Origin: Pseudanabaena sp. lw0831
GTDB taxonomy: Bacteria > Cyanobacteriota > Cyanobacteriia > Pseudanabaenales > Pseudanabaenaceae
Assembly (NCBI RefSeq): GCF_016584665.1
Contig: NZ_BBJB01000023.1
Coordinates: forward strand, 1-64,000
DNA: 64,000 nt
Direction: 5' to 3'
Position numbers and translations under genes: made by a program. Positions 26,829 to 35,735 of this stretch are shown piece by piece (the first letter of the stretch is position 1; each line of letters opens with the position of its first letter). The notes beneath the pieces are model-generated. The model did no database searches. It was given only the letters and a program-made list of their open reading frames with translations, and was not told the origin of the DNA.

Positions 26829-27347
26829 TTATTTGCTAGCAAAAACTTGTAAATCCTGCGATCGCGTAAATTGTTTGCGCCATGCCGTAATGCCGCCTGT
26901 CAGAGTCGAAGCTTGATAACCGCGATCACGAAGATACCTATTCGCTTTAATCGATCTCATTCCCGAAGTACAGTACAAAACTACCTTTGGTTGAGCTTGA
27001 TGCTTTTTTTCATAGCGTTCCACAATATTCTTAACCCGTTGAATACCCACCTCACCCTCAATTTCGGGTAATGGCACAAGCTCACTATTAGCAATATGAT
27101 CTTCTGCATATTCGCTCTGAGATCGCACATCGATTAAAACTACAGATTTGAGTTTGCTACTAGCCAACTCCTCAATAGAGATTTGCGGCGTACTAAAGCT
27201 TTGCAAATACACTGACAAGCTCATTTGATGTTGATATGCAGCAATGCTCAAAATCCCAGCAGTAGCAACTAGCAACGATCCAACTAAGGCTAAGGGGATT
27301 AAATATCTACGCTTAGAGACAAATTCCTGAAAATCACTTGTCTGCAT
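26829..27347 (-). CDS. Membrane-anchored rhodanese-domain protein
   Basis: This 172-residue protein has a membrane segment at about 15-36 (YLIPLALVGSLLVATAGILS) and a single rhodanese domain from about 55. The domain reads LIDVRSQSEYAEDHIANSEL and has the active-site loop CTSGMRS with Cys126, then GYQASTLTGGITAWR. It may transfer sulphur or bind a partner at the membrane. It overlaps the upstream sterol-desaturase-like gene by 14 bp and so is translationally linked. No more specific role can be given. Confidence 0.85.
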   Translation of the reverse strand: MQTSDFQEFVSKRRYLIPLALVGSLLVATAGILSIAAYQHQMSLSVYLQSFSTPQISIEELASSKLKSVVLIDVRSQSEYAEDHIANSELVPLPEIEGEVGIQRVKNIVERYEKKHQAQPKVVLYCTSGMRSIKANRYLRDRGYQASTLTGGITAWRKQFTRSQDLQVFASK

Positions 27348-28113
27348 TTTTCTTATTCCAATTTTTAAACGGATAAATTAAATGATTAAAATAATTTGTT
27401 GAGGCATTTAATCTGGTTCCATATAGTTTTGGTTGTTCATTCTCAGGCATATACAAAGTTCCAAATATATAATCAAGAATTGGTAACTGTACGGCTAGAT
27501 TTTGAGCGTATTTCTGTGGATAGCGATCATGATGCCAACGATGAAATTCTGGCGTAGCAATAAGCCATTTTAAAATCGGAAACTTCACTCGAACATTGGC
27601 ATGGATAAAAAAGGCGATCGCACTCGAAAAAATTATATAAATTGCCAAAGCCTCTGATGAAAACCCTAGCAAGTAAAGGGGAATCATCTGGCAAGCCTTG
27701 GTTAGAATCTGCTCAAAAGGATGGACACGTACTGTGGCAAGCCAATCAATATGAGTAGAACTATGATGGATTACATGAAATTGCCATAACCAAGGAACAG
27801 TATGCAATAGTCGATGAGCGAAATAAAAGCACAAATCGCCAATGAATATAGCTACAGTTACTTGCAAAACAAGGGTTTGTTGACCGACAAATTTAGACAA
27901 TATCGGTATTGAGCCTTGGCTCATCAATACAAATATAATTAATAGTTTTGTTGTGCCATGACCAATGAAATAACCTGAAAAATAGTAACAAAGATCCGTG
28001 AACCAACCTTCACGCAATAGTTTTTGGTGATGAAATGCTAATGCTTTTTCAATCGGTACGAATACAAAGACAAGGATTAGTATTCCTTTGATAACATCAG
28101 GGATTTCCATCAT
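27334..28113 (-). CDS. Sterol desaturase/fatty acid hydroxylase family membrane protein
   Basis: This 259-residue integral membrane protein has the histidine clusters of the fatty acid hydroxylase superfamily: HRLLH, HVIHHSS and HRWHHDRYPQKYAQNLA. These ligate a diiron centre for lipid hydroxylation or desaturation. Several membrane segments surround them. GTG 28125 is also possible; ATG 28113 or 28110 fits better, though no clear ribosome site is present. It is coupled to the rhodanese gene. The lipid or carotenoid substrate is unknown. Confidence 0.85.
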   Translation of the reverse strand: MMEIPDVIKGILILVFVFVPIEKALAFHHQKLLREGWFTDLCYYFSGYFIGHGTTKLLIIFVLMSQGSIPILSKFVGQQTLVLQVTVAIFIGDLCFYFAHRLLHTVPWLWQFHVIHHSSTHIDWLATVRVHPFEQILTKACQMIPLYLLGFSSEALAIYIIFSSAIAFFIHANVRVKFPILKWLIATPEFHRWHHDRYPQKYAQNLAVQLPILDYIFGTLYMPENEQPKLYGTRLNASTNYFNHLIYPFKNWNKKNADK

Positions 28114-28140
28114 GATTCCAATCACTAATTCTGCGTATGG

Positions 28141-29085
28141 TTAAGTATTTACAGCCATTTTTTTAATCTCTGAATTAATTTCAGGTTTTTTAGCGATCGC
28201 CTCATTTACATCCATTACATCCATTACATCCATAGAAAAACCTTTAGGAAACTTGCAATTTTTAAAAGTTGCACCATACCAATCCACACCTTGCAGATTT
28301 GCATCTAAAAAATCACAATTTTCTAAGTGTGAATTTACAAATTGCGCATTTTCTAAATCTGCACCACGGAAAGAAGTCATCGCTGACATTTTGACTTTTG
28401 TAAAATGCAGATTAAAAGCCTTGGTTGCCAAAACAGCAGGCAAAAGTGCAAGTACTGCAAATAAGATTGCATAGTGAATTTCGTGATGTTTGATCCAGCT
28501 ATAGCCAGCCGAAATTGCTGACGAAACTCCCACTGACATCCATACCATACCCACTGCGATCGCCCCTTTTTTATAGCCCAGATATAGCCCGAAAAGAGAC
28601 ATCACAAACGCGGCAATCATCACACCTATACCGACCACCGTCAAAGCTGTAGAGTTAATGGCAGCGATCACCATTAACCCAATTAGCCCCATGTATATAA
28701 TAAAAAGCCTTCTTTGAGACATTGCAGCGGCTGTCGCAAAAGCAAACATCCAAACAAATGGATTTGTCATCCACCCATAGGGATTTGCGACTTCACCACC
28801 ACAGCCAACTAAAACAAGTTGTCCTGAAGCCCACGCAGCTAATCCAAGGGGAACGCCCAAAATGATATGCAGCGACATTTGTATGATCTGCTTTTGGAAA
28901 TTCTGCTTATCTCGACTGATCGCTGTTTCCGAGAAATCAGAGCTAACTAGACTCGCACCTCGAAAATCACAACTTTTCAATCTTGAGCCTGTAAAGTCAG
29001 CCTTCTTTTCTTCGCCTTTACGAAATTCATTTTGAAACGATTGATTCTGAAAGTCACGATAACGATAATTTACGTAGTTATCCAT
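28141..29085 (-). CDS. Pentapeptide-repeat membrane protein
   Basis: The 314-residue product has pentapeptide-repeat segments at both ends (KADFTGSRLKSCDFRGASLV near 30-50; SFRGADLENAQFVNSHLENC near 245-265). They flank a central region with five or six hydrophobic segments (about 70-225). GAGG lies 7 bases before the ATG. The C-terminal end contains MDVMDVMDV, encoded by three tandem 9-base units. A scaffold role in membranes is possible. It lies in the same orientation as the hydroxylase and the pilin-like gene. Confidence 0.75.
   Translation of the reverse strand: MDNYVNYRYRDFQNQSFQNEFRKGEEKKADFTGSRLKSCDFRGASLVSSDFSETAISRDKQNFQKQIIQMSLHIILGVPLGLAAWASGQLVLVGCGGEVANPYGWMTNPFVWMFAFATAAAMSQRRLFIIYMGLIGLMVIAAINSTALTVVGIGVMIAAFVMSLFGLYLGYKKGAIAVGMVWMSVGVSSAISAGYSWIKHHEIHYAILFAVLALLPAVLATKAFNLHFTKVKMSAMTSFRGADLENAQFVNSHLENCDFLDANLQGVDWYGATFKNCKFPKGFSMDVMDVMDVNEAIAKKPEINSEIKKMAVNT
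28206..28233 (-). repeat. Three tandem 9-bp units within a coding sequence
   Basis: TTACATCCA is repeated three times without mismatch (the last unit ends in T). On the minus strand it encodes Met-Asp-Val repeats near the C-terminus of the pentapeptide protein. Because the unit is a multiple of three, copy changes would alter length but not frame. Confidence 0.9.
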
Positions 29086-29122
29086 CGGTCAACCTCTTTG
29101 TTAAGTTAGTTTAGCGAGACAG

Positions 29123-29746
29123 CTAATTTAGCGCTACAGTTCCCTCAGCACATGTTGGAGTCCCATTTTGGAGAAATGGATTTGGTAGCTTTTGCTTTAC
29201 ACCAGTTTTGGGAGATTCACAAAGAATAGTGACCGTAGTTAGCTCTTTTTTGGCACTTGGCTGTGATTCTGATGTTTGATTTACCTTTTGATTGGAGCCT
29301 TGAGATGTTTGAGATTTTTCAGGTACAACAAATACTGCTCCGACAAAACTTTTTACATTGTCATTTTTAGGAACACCGTATTGATAAGTGACAAGATCAA
29401 AACTTTGCACCTGAAATTTAAAGTTATCAGTTTCTTCTTTTATCCCAAGTTCTAACGCAGGAATCGATCGCCCAAAAGTTTGTTTTTCAGACCAAAATGC
29501 TTGCTGCGCTCTATTCATACTCCCCACATACGTTCTGCCCTCAGAACTCCTAGCCTTATTTCCACAACCACTAAAAGAGGGTAACGCCAAAGCAATTAGT
29601 CCAAACCCCAACGAACCATAAATAATCAAACGCATAATCCATCGTCTGGCTTTTTTTGGCTTTGGTGGGGTGGCTGTATCTTGTGGCAGATCAGCGACCA
29701 GATCATGATCAAGTTCTGGCTGGTTAAGTTCAACTTGTCTAATCAT
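29123..29746 (-). CDS. Pilin-like protein lacking the prepilin cleavage motif
   Basis: This 207-residue protein is clearly related to the two pilins nearby: ALPSFSGCGNKARSSEGRTY is followed by VGSMNRAQQAFWSEKQTFGRS, and Cys residues occur near the end (ILCESP, PTCAEG). However, the segment before the helix reads KKARRWIMRLIIYGSLGFGLI, with no GFTLIE and no Glu5. It has a cytoplasmic N-terminal tail of about 45 residues that is Pro/Lys-rich. It is therefore probably not processed by prepilin peptidase and may stay in the membrane as an anchored pilin-like regulator or chaperone. ATG 29746 is chosen because AGG lies 8 bases upstream; a TTG at 29767 is the alternative. Confidence 0.75.
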   Translation of the reverse strand: MIRQVELNQPELDHDLVADLPQDTATPPKPKKARRWIMRLIIYGSLGFGLIALALPSFSGCGNKARSSEGRTYVGSMNRAQQAFWSEKQTFGRSIPALELGIKEETDNFKFQVQSFDLVTYQYGVPKNDNVKSFVGAVFVVPEKSQTSQGSNQKVNQTSESQPSAKKELTTVTILCESPKTGVKQKLPNPFLQNGTPTCAEGTVALN

Positions 29747-30195
29747 GGCTATTACCTGTGGCTGCAAATTGCTGTTTCAATGATATTGCACTAATTTTTA
29801 AGATAAAGATGCGATCGCGATCGCGTCTTTTGGTGAGAATTATTACAAAACTTATTTCTAACAACTATAAGTATAAATACTTAGTTTGCTAACACAAATA
29901 TCAAGACCAATTTTGGCTCATTAATGCATTTTTGAAATGACTTGATTTAGTGCTGCTATATTGTTAACTAATATATTAATTTATTAGCACCTATCCCTAA
30001 GAGTGTAGATGCGAAACTCCTTAACACTTTTTTAAGATTTATTTTCAAATCTATATACTTTATAAATCCATGTCAAACCTTTGTTTAGCAAGGATTTGCG
30101 GGTTTTAAGTATTTTATAAGAAGTCAAACGTAAAGATGTGTTAAGCTAATTTAAAATCCATATAAATACTCGTAGTTAAAGCAGGATTTAAGATT
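29747..30195. promoter_or_regulatory. 449-bp AT-rich region upstream of psbD
   Basis: This stretch separates the divergent pilin-like gene and psbD. It holds no open frame I can support (the longest is a 27-codon frame starting at a doubled CGATCG run near 29810). It should contain the psbD promoter and a long 5' leader, with candidate TATA-like boxes near 30050-30066. The psbD ribosome site AGGATTTAAGATT lies directly before its ATG. No clear HLR1 repeat was found by eye. Confidence 0.45.
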
Positions 30196-31257
30196 ATGAC
30201 CATTGCAATGGGCAGGTCGCAAGAAGTCGAAAGAGGATGGTTTGATGTCATCGACGACTGGCTAAAGCGCGACAGATTTGTATTTATTGGCTGGAGTGGC
30301 TTATTGCTATTCCCAACCGCATTTTTATCTATTGGTGGCTGGTTTACTGGCATCACCTTTGTATCATCTTGGTATAGCCACGGTTTAGCTTCTAGTTTCC
30401 TCGAAGGCTGCAACATCTTGACCGTCGCAGTATCTTCTCCACCGTTAAGCGTTGGACATTCCTTATTACTACTGTGGGGACCTGAAGCCCAAGGTGACTT
30501 CACCCGTTGGTGTCAAATTGGTGGTTTATGGACATTCCTCGCACTTCACGGTGCATTTGCACTGATCGGCTTCATGCTGCGTCAGTTTGAAATTGCTCGT
30601 CTAGTCGGTATCCGTCCTTATAATGCGATCGCATTCTCTGGCCCTATCGCTGTATTCGTATCCGTATTCTTGATGTACCCCTTGGGGCAATCTGGTTGGT
30701 TCTTCGGTCCAACCTTCGGCGTAGCTGGCATCTTTCGCTTCATCTTATTCTTACAAGGTTTTCACAACTGGACTCTGAACCCCTTCCACATGATGGGCGT
30801 AGCAGGTATTCTAGGTGGAGCATTGCTATGTGCAATTCACGGCGCAACCGTTGAGAATACATTGTTTGAAGATGGCGACACCTCAAACACCTTTAAAGCT
30901 TTCAACCCAACCCAATCTGAAGAAACCTATTCCATGGTTACAGCTAACCGCTTCTGGAGCCAAATCTTCGGTATTGCTTTCTCCAACAAGCGTTGGTTGC
31001 ACTTCTTCATGCTGTTCGTTCCAGTAACTGGACTATGGTTTAGCAGCGTTGGTATTGTCGGACTAGCATTGAACTTGCGTGCTTATGACTTCGTATCTCA
31101 AGAAGTTCGCGCCGCAGAAGATCCTGAATTTGAAACCTTCTACACCAAGAACTTGCTCTTGAACGAAGGTATTCGCGCTTGGATGGCTCCTCAAGATCAG
31201 CCAGCCGAAAGATTCATCTTCCCTGAAGAAGTATTGCCTCGCGGTAACGCACTATAA
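30196..31257 (+). CDS. psbD: Photosystem II reaction centre protein D2
   Basis: D2 binds the plastoquinone QA, one half of P680 and the non-heme iron in photosystem II. All key residues are kept, shifted by +1: Tyr161 (TyrD, in FLMYPLGQ), His190 and His198 ([14 protein letters not shown]), His215 ([11 protein letters not shown]), Trp254 and His269 (RWLHFF). The length is 353, one more than usual, because of an extra residue near position 10 ([10 protein letters not shown]). Several normally fixed positions differ, for example [10 protein letters not shown] for SSPPEAFGHS, and [14 protein letters not shown] precedes the ATG. Unlike in most cyanobacteria, the gene does not overlap psbC; a terminator-like hairpin and 218 bp lie between them. 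Confidence 0.97.
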   Translation: MTIAMGRSQEVERGWFDVIDDWLKRDRFVFIGWSGLLLFPTAFLSIGGWFTGITFVSSWYSHGLASSFLEGCNILTVAVSSPPLSVGHSLLLLWGPEAQGDFTRWCQIGGLWTFLALHGAFALIGFMLRQFEIARLVGIRPYNAIAFSGPIAVFVSVFLMYPLGQSGWFFGPTFGVAGIFRFILFLQGFHNWTLNPFHMMGVAGILGGALLCAIHGATVENTLFEDGDTSNTFKAFNPTQSEETYSMVTANRFWSQIFGIAFSNKRWLHFFMLFVPVTGLWFSSVGIVGLALNLRAYDFVSQEVRAAEDPEFETFYTKNLLLNEGIRAWMAPQDQPAERFIFPEEVLPRGNAL

Positions 31258-31267
31258 ATTTGAAGCT

Positions 31268-31303
31268 AAAAAATTGCTTGCAGCCTGTTGCAAGCAATTT
31301 TTT
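31268..31303 (+). terminator. Hairpin between psbD and psbC
   Basis: Perfect 15-base arms (AAAAAATTGCTTGCA and complement) surround a 6-base loop, and the right arm ends in TTTTTT. This has the form of an intrinsic terminator 11 bp after the psbD stop, so psbC probably depends partly on its own promoter. Confidence 0.82.
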
Positions 31304-31475
31304 AAGGATAATTGCAAAATTTAGCTATCAGAAATCAGTACGGTTCTACTAGTTTTTGGATTATGATGAATCTCATCAAACGTCTAAACGTTAGCAGCTA
31401 ACAATCTGATAGCTGATAGCTTAAAAATTATTTGCACTTTAAACCTATAAAAAAATTTTCTGGAGATAACCTCTC
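31304..31475 (+). promoter_or_regulatory. Probable psbC promoter and leader
   Basis: These 172 bp hold no gene. They contain the partly complementary segments GCTATCAGAAATCAG and CTGATAGCTGATAGC, which could fold in the leader. CTGGAGATAACC gives a ribosome site before the GTG start. An in-frame TAA just before the GTG rules out an upstream extension of psbC. Confidence 0.5.
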
Positions 31476-32867
31476 GTGACGACGACCATTAACTTAAACT
31501 CGCTAGGAGTGGGTGGGCGCACACAGGATACATCGGGCTTTGCTTGGTGGTCTGGCAACGCAAGACTCATAAACCTTTCTGGCAAACTGCTGGGTGCTCA
31601 TGTCGCTCATGCTGGTTTGATTGTATTCTGGGCTGGCGCAATGACTTTGTTTGAAGTCGCGCACTTTATTCCCGAAAAGCCAATGTACGAGCAAGGATTT
31701 ATCCTTCTTCCTCACCTTGCTACCCAAGGTTGGGGCGTTGGTGCTGGCGGTGAGGTTGTGGATATTTTTCCATACTTCGTAGTTGGCGTTTTACACCTTA
31801 TTTCTTCGGCGGTACTTGGCTTTGGTGGAATTTACCATGCTTTGCGTGGACCTGAAGTCTTAGAAAACTACTCTTCCTTCTTTGGTTACGACTGGAAAGA
31901 CAAAAACCAAATGACCAACATTATCGGGTATCACCTGATCTTGTTAGGTTGTGGTGCATTACTGCTCGTATTCAAGGCTATGTTCTTTGGTGGTCTCTAT
32001 GATACATGGGCACCTGGTGGTGGCGATGTACGTGTGATCACTAATCCTACTATCAACCCAGTTGTTGTCTTTGGCTACCTGCTTAATTCACCCTTTGGTG
32101 GAGAAGGGAACATCGTTGGTGTTGATAATCTTGAAGATGTAGTCGGCGGACATATCTGGATCGGTTTAGTCTGCATTACTGGCGGTATTTGGCATATCCT
32201 CACTAAACCTTTTGGTTGGGCGCGTCGTGCCCTTGTTTGGTCTGGTGAAGCATACCTCTCTTACAGTCTTGGTGCATTGAGCTTTATGGCTTTCATTGCG
32301 ACTTGCTTTGTATGGTTTAACAACACCGTTTATCCTAGCGAATTCTTTGGACCTACTGCTGCTGAAGCTTCGCAGTCTCAAGCTTTCACTTACCTTGTCC
32401 GCGACCAAAAATTGGGCGCAAACATTGCAACCTCTCAAGGTCCTACTGGTTTAGGTAAGTACTTGATGCGTTCTCCTTCGGGCGAAATCATCTTCGGTGG
32501 TGAAACAATGCGTTTCTGGGATTTCCGAGGTCCTTGGTTAGAGCCGCTTCGTGGTCCTAACGGCTTGGATATCGACAAACTTAAGAATGATGTTCAACCT
32601 TGGCAAGTACGTCGCGCTGCTGAGTACATGACTCACGCTCCTTTGGGTTCCTTAAACTCGGTTGGTGGTGTTATAACTGAAATCAATGCGGTAAACTTTG
32701 TTTCGCCTCGTTCTTGGTTGTCTACTTCCCACTTCGTATTGTCCTTCATGTTCTTAGTTGGTCACCTATGGCACGCTGGTCGCGCTCGCGCGGCTGTTGC
32801 TGGCTTTGAAAAGGGTATTGATCGTAAGGATGAAGCTGTACTATCGATGCCTGCGCTCGATAAATAA
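31476..32867 (+). CDS. psbC: Photosystem II CP43 core antenna protein
   Basis: CP43 carries antenna chlorophylls and helps hold the oxygen-evolving cluster. The 463 residues match the family from [20 protein letters not shown] onward, ending VLSMPALDK. Glu343 and Arg346 in [14 protein letters not shown] correspond to the CP43 Glu354/Arg357 cluster ligands. The large lumenal loop and the six membrane helices are intact. It starts with GTG, as psbC often does, and a Thr-rich N-terminus follows (VTTTINLNS), consistent with an acetylated Thr in the mature form. It is separated from psbD rather than nested in it. Confidence 0.97.
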   Translation: MTTTINLNSLGVGGRTQDTSGFAWWSGNARLINLSGKLLGAHVAHAGLIVFWAGAMTLFEVAHFIPEKPMYEQGFILLPHLATQGWGVGAGGEVVDIFPYFVVGVLHLISSAVLGFGGIYHALRGPEVLENYSSFFGYDWKDKNQMTNIIGYHLILLGCGALLLVFKAMFFGGLYDTWAPGGGDVRVITNPTINPVVVFGYLLNSPFGGEGNIVGVDNLEDVVGGHIWIGLVCITGGIWHILTKPFGWARRALVWSGEAYLSYSLGALSFMAFIATCFVWFNNTVYPSEFFGPTAAEASQSQAFTYLVRDQKLGANIATSQGPTGLGKYLMRSPSGEIIFGGETMRFWDFRGPWLEPLRGPNGLDIDKLKNDVQPWQVRRAAEYMTHAPLGSLNSVGGVITEINAVNFVSPRSWLSTSHFVLSFMFLVGHLWHAGRARAAVAGFEKGIDRKDEAVLSMPALDK

Positions 32868-32875
32868 ATCAAAAG

Positions 32876-32900
32876 ATAAGAGGTGCTGTTCACCTCTTAT
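32876..32900 (+). terminator. psbC hairpin terminator 1
   Basis: Arms ATAAGAGGTG and CACCTCTTAT flank CTGTT, 8 bp after the psbC stop, followed by T/A-rich sequence. Confidence 0.75.
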
Positions 32901-32913
32901 TAATTCTTATTAA

Positions 32914-32957
32914 TAAAAAAAAGAAAGGTAGTGATTAGTACTGCCTTTCTTTTTTTG
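32914..32957. terminator. Bidirectional terminator between psbC and ycf65
   Basis: An 18-base stem, AAAAAAAAGAAAGGTAGT with one mismatch, has A and T runs on both sides. It can end transcription of psbC rightward and of ycf65 leftward; ycf65 stops 15 bp away. Confidence 0.82.
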
Positions 32958-32972
32958 TTTTCGCGATAATTA

Positions 32973-33272
32973 CTAGTTACTACCAGTAAATATAACGTCA
33001 GGGAATTTACCTTGAGCTTCTGTCATGGGGCGGTTTTTCCCCTCTTGTTGCCAGTAATTAATTACTTCGGTTGCCTTATTTAAAATTTCAATCCGATCTT
33101 GATCGGCAATCCAAGGCTTGCTTTCCATTTCTGTTTTAAGTTGATCCCAAGCATCATCACGGGGCCAAAAGAAATACTTGGTGAGAGGGCTGAAACCTTT
33201 GCCAACGACTTGATCGACAGCAAGAGCTACATTATTCTCTAACCATAAGATTTTTAGAATAAACTGGGACAA
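32973..33272 (-). CDS. ycf65: Ribosome-associated protein PSRP-3/Ycf65
   Basis: This 99-residue protein matches PSRP-3 (Ycf65, cS23), a 30S ribosomal subunit component of cyanobacteria and plastids. Hallmarks are [39 protein letters not shown], and [20 protein letters not shown]. The length is normal. It is convergent with psbC and divergent from the HAD-hydrolase gene, with a short shared upstream region. Confidence 0.92.
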   Translation of the reverse strand: MSQFILKILWLENNVALAVDQVVGKGFSPLTKYFFWPRDDAWDQLKTEMESKPWIADQDRIEILNKATEVINYWQQEGKNRPMTEAQGKFPDVIFTGSN

Positions 33273-33332
33273 TGCTACCTACCTCCAAGAAAAGTTAAAT
33301 TACATATTAAAGTAGCGATCTTGCAATATAAC

Positions 33333-34127
33333 ATGATTGAAACCTCTAAAGTTGACTTAAAACTATTAAGCTCAAGTATTTTTGCATTTGATATTGATGG
33401 CGTGATTCGTGATGTATCGGGTTCTTATCGCCGAGCACTAGCAGATACGGTTGAATATTTTACAAATGCAGCTTATCGTCCTACCCCAGAAGAAATCGAC
33501 GAGTTAAAAGCTGAAGGAGTTTGGAACAATGACTGGGAAGCCTCACAGGAGTTAATTAAGCGATATTTTCAAGGTCTAGGCAAAGAGATCGCAATCTCCT
33601 ATGAAACGATTGTGGAATTTTTTCAGGGTCGTTATCGGGGCAGAAATTCTGACTGGTCAGATGGATATATTGCGACAGAGCCGTTGATCGCGACAACGGA
33701 ATATTTTCGGGGATTGACGATCGCAGGGATTGGTTGGGGATTTTTTAGTGGGGCGACAAGGGCTTCAGCTAGTTATGTCTTGCAGCGCCTAGCAATTGAT
33801 GCGCCTGTGTTGATTGCCATGGAAGATGCTGCGGGTAAACCAGATCCCACGGGACTTTTACTTGCCGTGAAGCAAATTGAACTTAGACAAGATAAATCGG
33901 CAACTTTTGTTGTCTATGTTGGTGATACGGTGGCGGATATGCTGACGGTGGTAAAGGCTAGGATTTATGATCCTAGTTATCAATATCTTGCTGTTGGTGT
34001 GATTCCGCCCCATGTGGCTGAAGATTTACGCGATCGCTATGCAGCTTTACTCAAAAAGAATGGTGCCGATCTCGTTTTGAATAATGTTCTAGAGCTAACG
34101 CCACAGTTTAATCTATTGCAAAGTTAG
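33333..34127 (+). CDS. HAD-family hydrolase (cyanobacterial type)
   Basis: The 264-residue product is a HAD-superfamily IA hydrolase/phosphatase. The DxD nucleophile motif is FAFDIDGVIRD (Asp20 and Asp22), followed by SGSYRRALADTVEYF as in the cyanobacterial-specific HAD group. Later come a motif II Ser/Thr (GFFSGATRAS), KPDPTGLL (Lys of motif III) and YVGDTVADM (motif IV acidic pair). A TTG at 33321 is possible, but ATG 33333 gives a normal N-terminus. The substrate is unknown. Confidence 0.85.
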   Translation: MIETSKVDLKLLSSSIFAFDIDGVIRDVSGSYRRALADTVEYFTNAAYRPTPEEIDELKAEGVWNNDWEASQELIKRYFQGLGKEIAISYETIVEFFQGRYRGRNSDWSDGYIATEPLIATTEYFRGLTIAGIGWGFFSGATRASASYVLQRLAIDAPVLIAMEDAAGKPDPTGLLLAVKQIELRQDKSATFVVYVGDTVADMLTVVKARIYDPSYQYLAVGVIPPHVAEDLRDRYAALLKKNGADLVLNNVLELTPQFNLLQS

Positions 34128-34131
34128 ATAT

Positions 34132-34175
34132 ATACCAAAGCACAAAAGTGTGACGACACTTTTGTGCTTTGGTAT
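34132..34175 (+). terminator. 20-bp-arm hairpin after the HAD gene
   Basis: Perfect arms ATACCAAAGCACAAAAGTGT and complement flank loop GACG, directly after the stop codon. The CCAAAGCACAAAAGTGT arm echoes the AACCAA...AAAAGTGTT arms of other elements in the window. Confidence 0.85.
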
Positions 34176-34234
34176 TAAATAAGCGTTAACATAGATCTGG
34201 CTTTACAAGCTATTACCTTGTTAAGAAAAAATTT

Positions 34235-34576
34235 ATGTCAGATTCCCAGCAATATTATTTCGTGGCTGCTAGCCGTAAGTATTTGTGTGAATACGAAGGG
34301 AAACCTTTGAGTGAGACGCTATCGGAGCGTCGGCGCAATTTTGAGGCTCGCAATAAGGAAATTAATTTTTGGTTGGTTGAGCAACCTGCTTTTCTAGAAG
34401 CACCTGAGATGGCAAGCATTAAAAAGCAAATTCCTCAACCTGCGGCGGCGATCATTACAACTGATCCAAATACGATGCGTTGGCTGAAGTTAAGGCTTGA
34501 GTTTGTGGTGACAGGCGAATTTACTGCGCCTAGTGCCTCAATTACACAGCCTTTGGCTTCTTTATCGTTTGCATAA
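34235..34576 (+). CDS. ycf54: Ycf54, Mg-protoporphyrin monomethylester cyclase subunit
   Basis: Ycf54 stabilises the aerobic cyclase AcsF/CycI in chlorophyll synthesis. The 113 residues show the family pattern: YYFVAASRKYLCEYEGKPL, LSERRRNFEARNKEINFWLV, EQPAFLEAPEMA, IPQPAAAIITTDPNTMRWLK, and LRLEFVVTGEF. It lies alone between hairpin regions and is likely its own transcription unit. Confidence 0.93.
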   Translation: MSDSQQYYFVAASRKYLCEYEGKPLSETLSERRRNFEARNKEINFWLVEQPAFLEAPEMASIKKQIPQPAAAIITTDPNTMRWLKLRLEFVVTGEFTAPSASITQPLASLSFA

Positions 34577-34585
34577 TAATGAATA

Positions 34586-34745
34586 ACCCCGCCGCAAGCG
34601 GACGGGGTATCAAATTCTTTTTTACTAGAATTACTCACACCGCAGAGCGGTGGGGGATTTACCCTCTTAGTTTAAATAAAAAATAGAGCGTACAAAGTAC
34701 GCTCTATTTTTGGTACAAGAAAAGCCGCCATATGGCGGCTTTTCT
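34586..34745. repeat. Cluster of four hairpins in 160 bp after ycf54
   Basis: ACCCCGCCGC-AA-GCGGACGGGGT (34586-34608), CACCGC-AGA-GCGGTG (34638-34652), a perfect 15-base arm hairpin with AAA loop (34679-34711) and a perfect 14-base arm hairpin centred on CATATG (34718-34745) follow one another. The last two look like terminators. Four in a row before the PP2C gene insulate it from ycf54. Confidence 0.75.
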
Positions 34746-34766
34746 ATTAGATTAATGTGCTAAGGT

Positions 34767-35735
34767 GTGACCTTAAATTTGCTGATCAAATTGCCGATCG
34801 CTACAGATATTGTGTTTAGATCTTTTTGCAATAATTCTTTTTCTGGTTCGCATTCTCAGTATGGGGCTGCAAATTTTGGCTTTAAGTCGATCTCTACTAC
34901 TACTCGAAAATATAGCGATCGCAGTTTATATAATTTATCTGCCAATGCTGAGCCACAAACTTTAGAATCAAAAAAATCACATTTTGATGTTGATCTTATT
35001 CAAAGTTTTTCAGTTCAGAAAGCAGGTAATGCGATCGTCGAATGTGAAGATATTTGGAATTGTGTAAAACATAATCCGATGGTGTCGGTCGCTTTATCGG
35101 ATGGGGCAACTGAGTCTTCATTTACAAGGGAATGGGCAAGAGCCTTAGTTATGGCTTTTACAGATCGCCAGTTGCCTTGGCAAGAAATTTATGCTTGTGC
35201 CACAACTTGGCTATTACCATTACAAACAACTTGGCAGCAATGGTTAGGACAGCAAGATTTGTCTTGGTTTGCCAAACGTAAAGCAGGGGAAGGGGCTTTT
35301 GCGACTTTTGTGAGCTTGGAAGTGTTTGCAGATTTAAGTTGGAAATCTCTTGCAGTGGGAGATTCTTGTTTGTTTGTGGTGCGCGATTGCACTTTGCAAA
35401 AAAGCTTTCCTTTACAAAATAGTCATGAATTTAATAATCGTCCAAGGCTGATCGGAACCAATGTCAAGGCGGCGAATATTAATATTTCGCAAATTCATGG
35501 AGTTGCAAAATTTGGAGATCACTTTTATTTAGCGACCGATGCGATCGCCTGTTGGATTCTTAAGCAAATAGAAGCAAATCAAGATCCTTGGGTAAAATTA
35601 GAACAGATCAGGACACAAGATTTGTTTGCAAAATGGGTGACTGAATTGCGCGATCGCCATGAAATAGCCAACGACGATACAACCTTGTTGTGCCTCAAAA
35701 TTCAGGATGAAACCGAAGTGCATTGTGAGTCATGA
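34767..35735 (+). CDS. PP2C-like serine/threonine phosphatase
   Basis: This 322-residue protein resembles the PPM/PP2C phosphatases found beside kinases in cyanobacterial phosphorylation modules. SVALSDGATESSF (near 108-120) provides the metal-binding Asp-Gly pair, LAVGDSCLFVV the second motif, and NDDTTLLCLK the last Asp motif. The start is unsure: GTG 34767 opens the frame but has a poor ribosome site, and the first 60 residues may not be translated. Its stop overlaps the kinase ATG (ATGA), so the phosphatase and kinase are made together and probably act on the same target. Confidence 0.75.
   Translation: MTLNLLIKLPIATDIVFRSFCNNSFSGSHSQYGAANFGFKSISTTTRKYSDRSLYNLSANAEPQTLESKKSHFDVDLIQSFSVQKAGNAIVECEDIWNCVKHNPMVSVALSDGATESSFTREWARALVMAFTDRQLPWQEIYACATTWLLPLQTTWQQWLGQQDLSWFAKRKAGEGAFATFVSLEVFADLSWKSLAVGDSCLFVVRDCTLQKSFPLQNSHEFNNRPRLIGTNVKAANINISQIHGVAKFGDHFYLATDAIACWILKQIEANQDPWVKLEQIRTQDLFAKWVTELRDRHEIANDDTTLLCLKIQDETEVHCES

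Noticed and set aside
30196-32867. Far-red photoacclimation (FaRLiP) psb cluster
   Set aside because: No other cluster members (apc, psbA, psbB, psbH variants or the knotless phytochrome regulators) are nearby, and CP43 looks standard.
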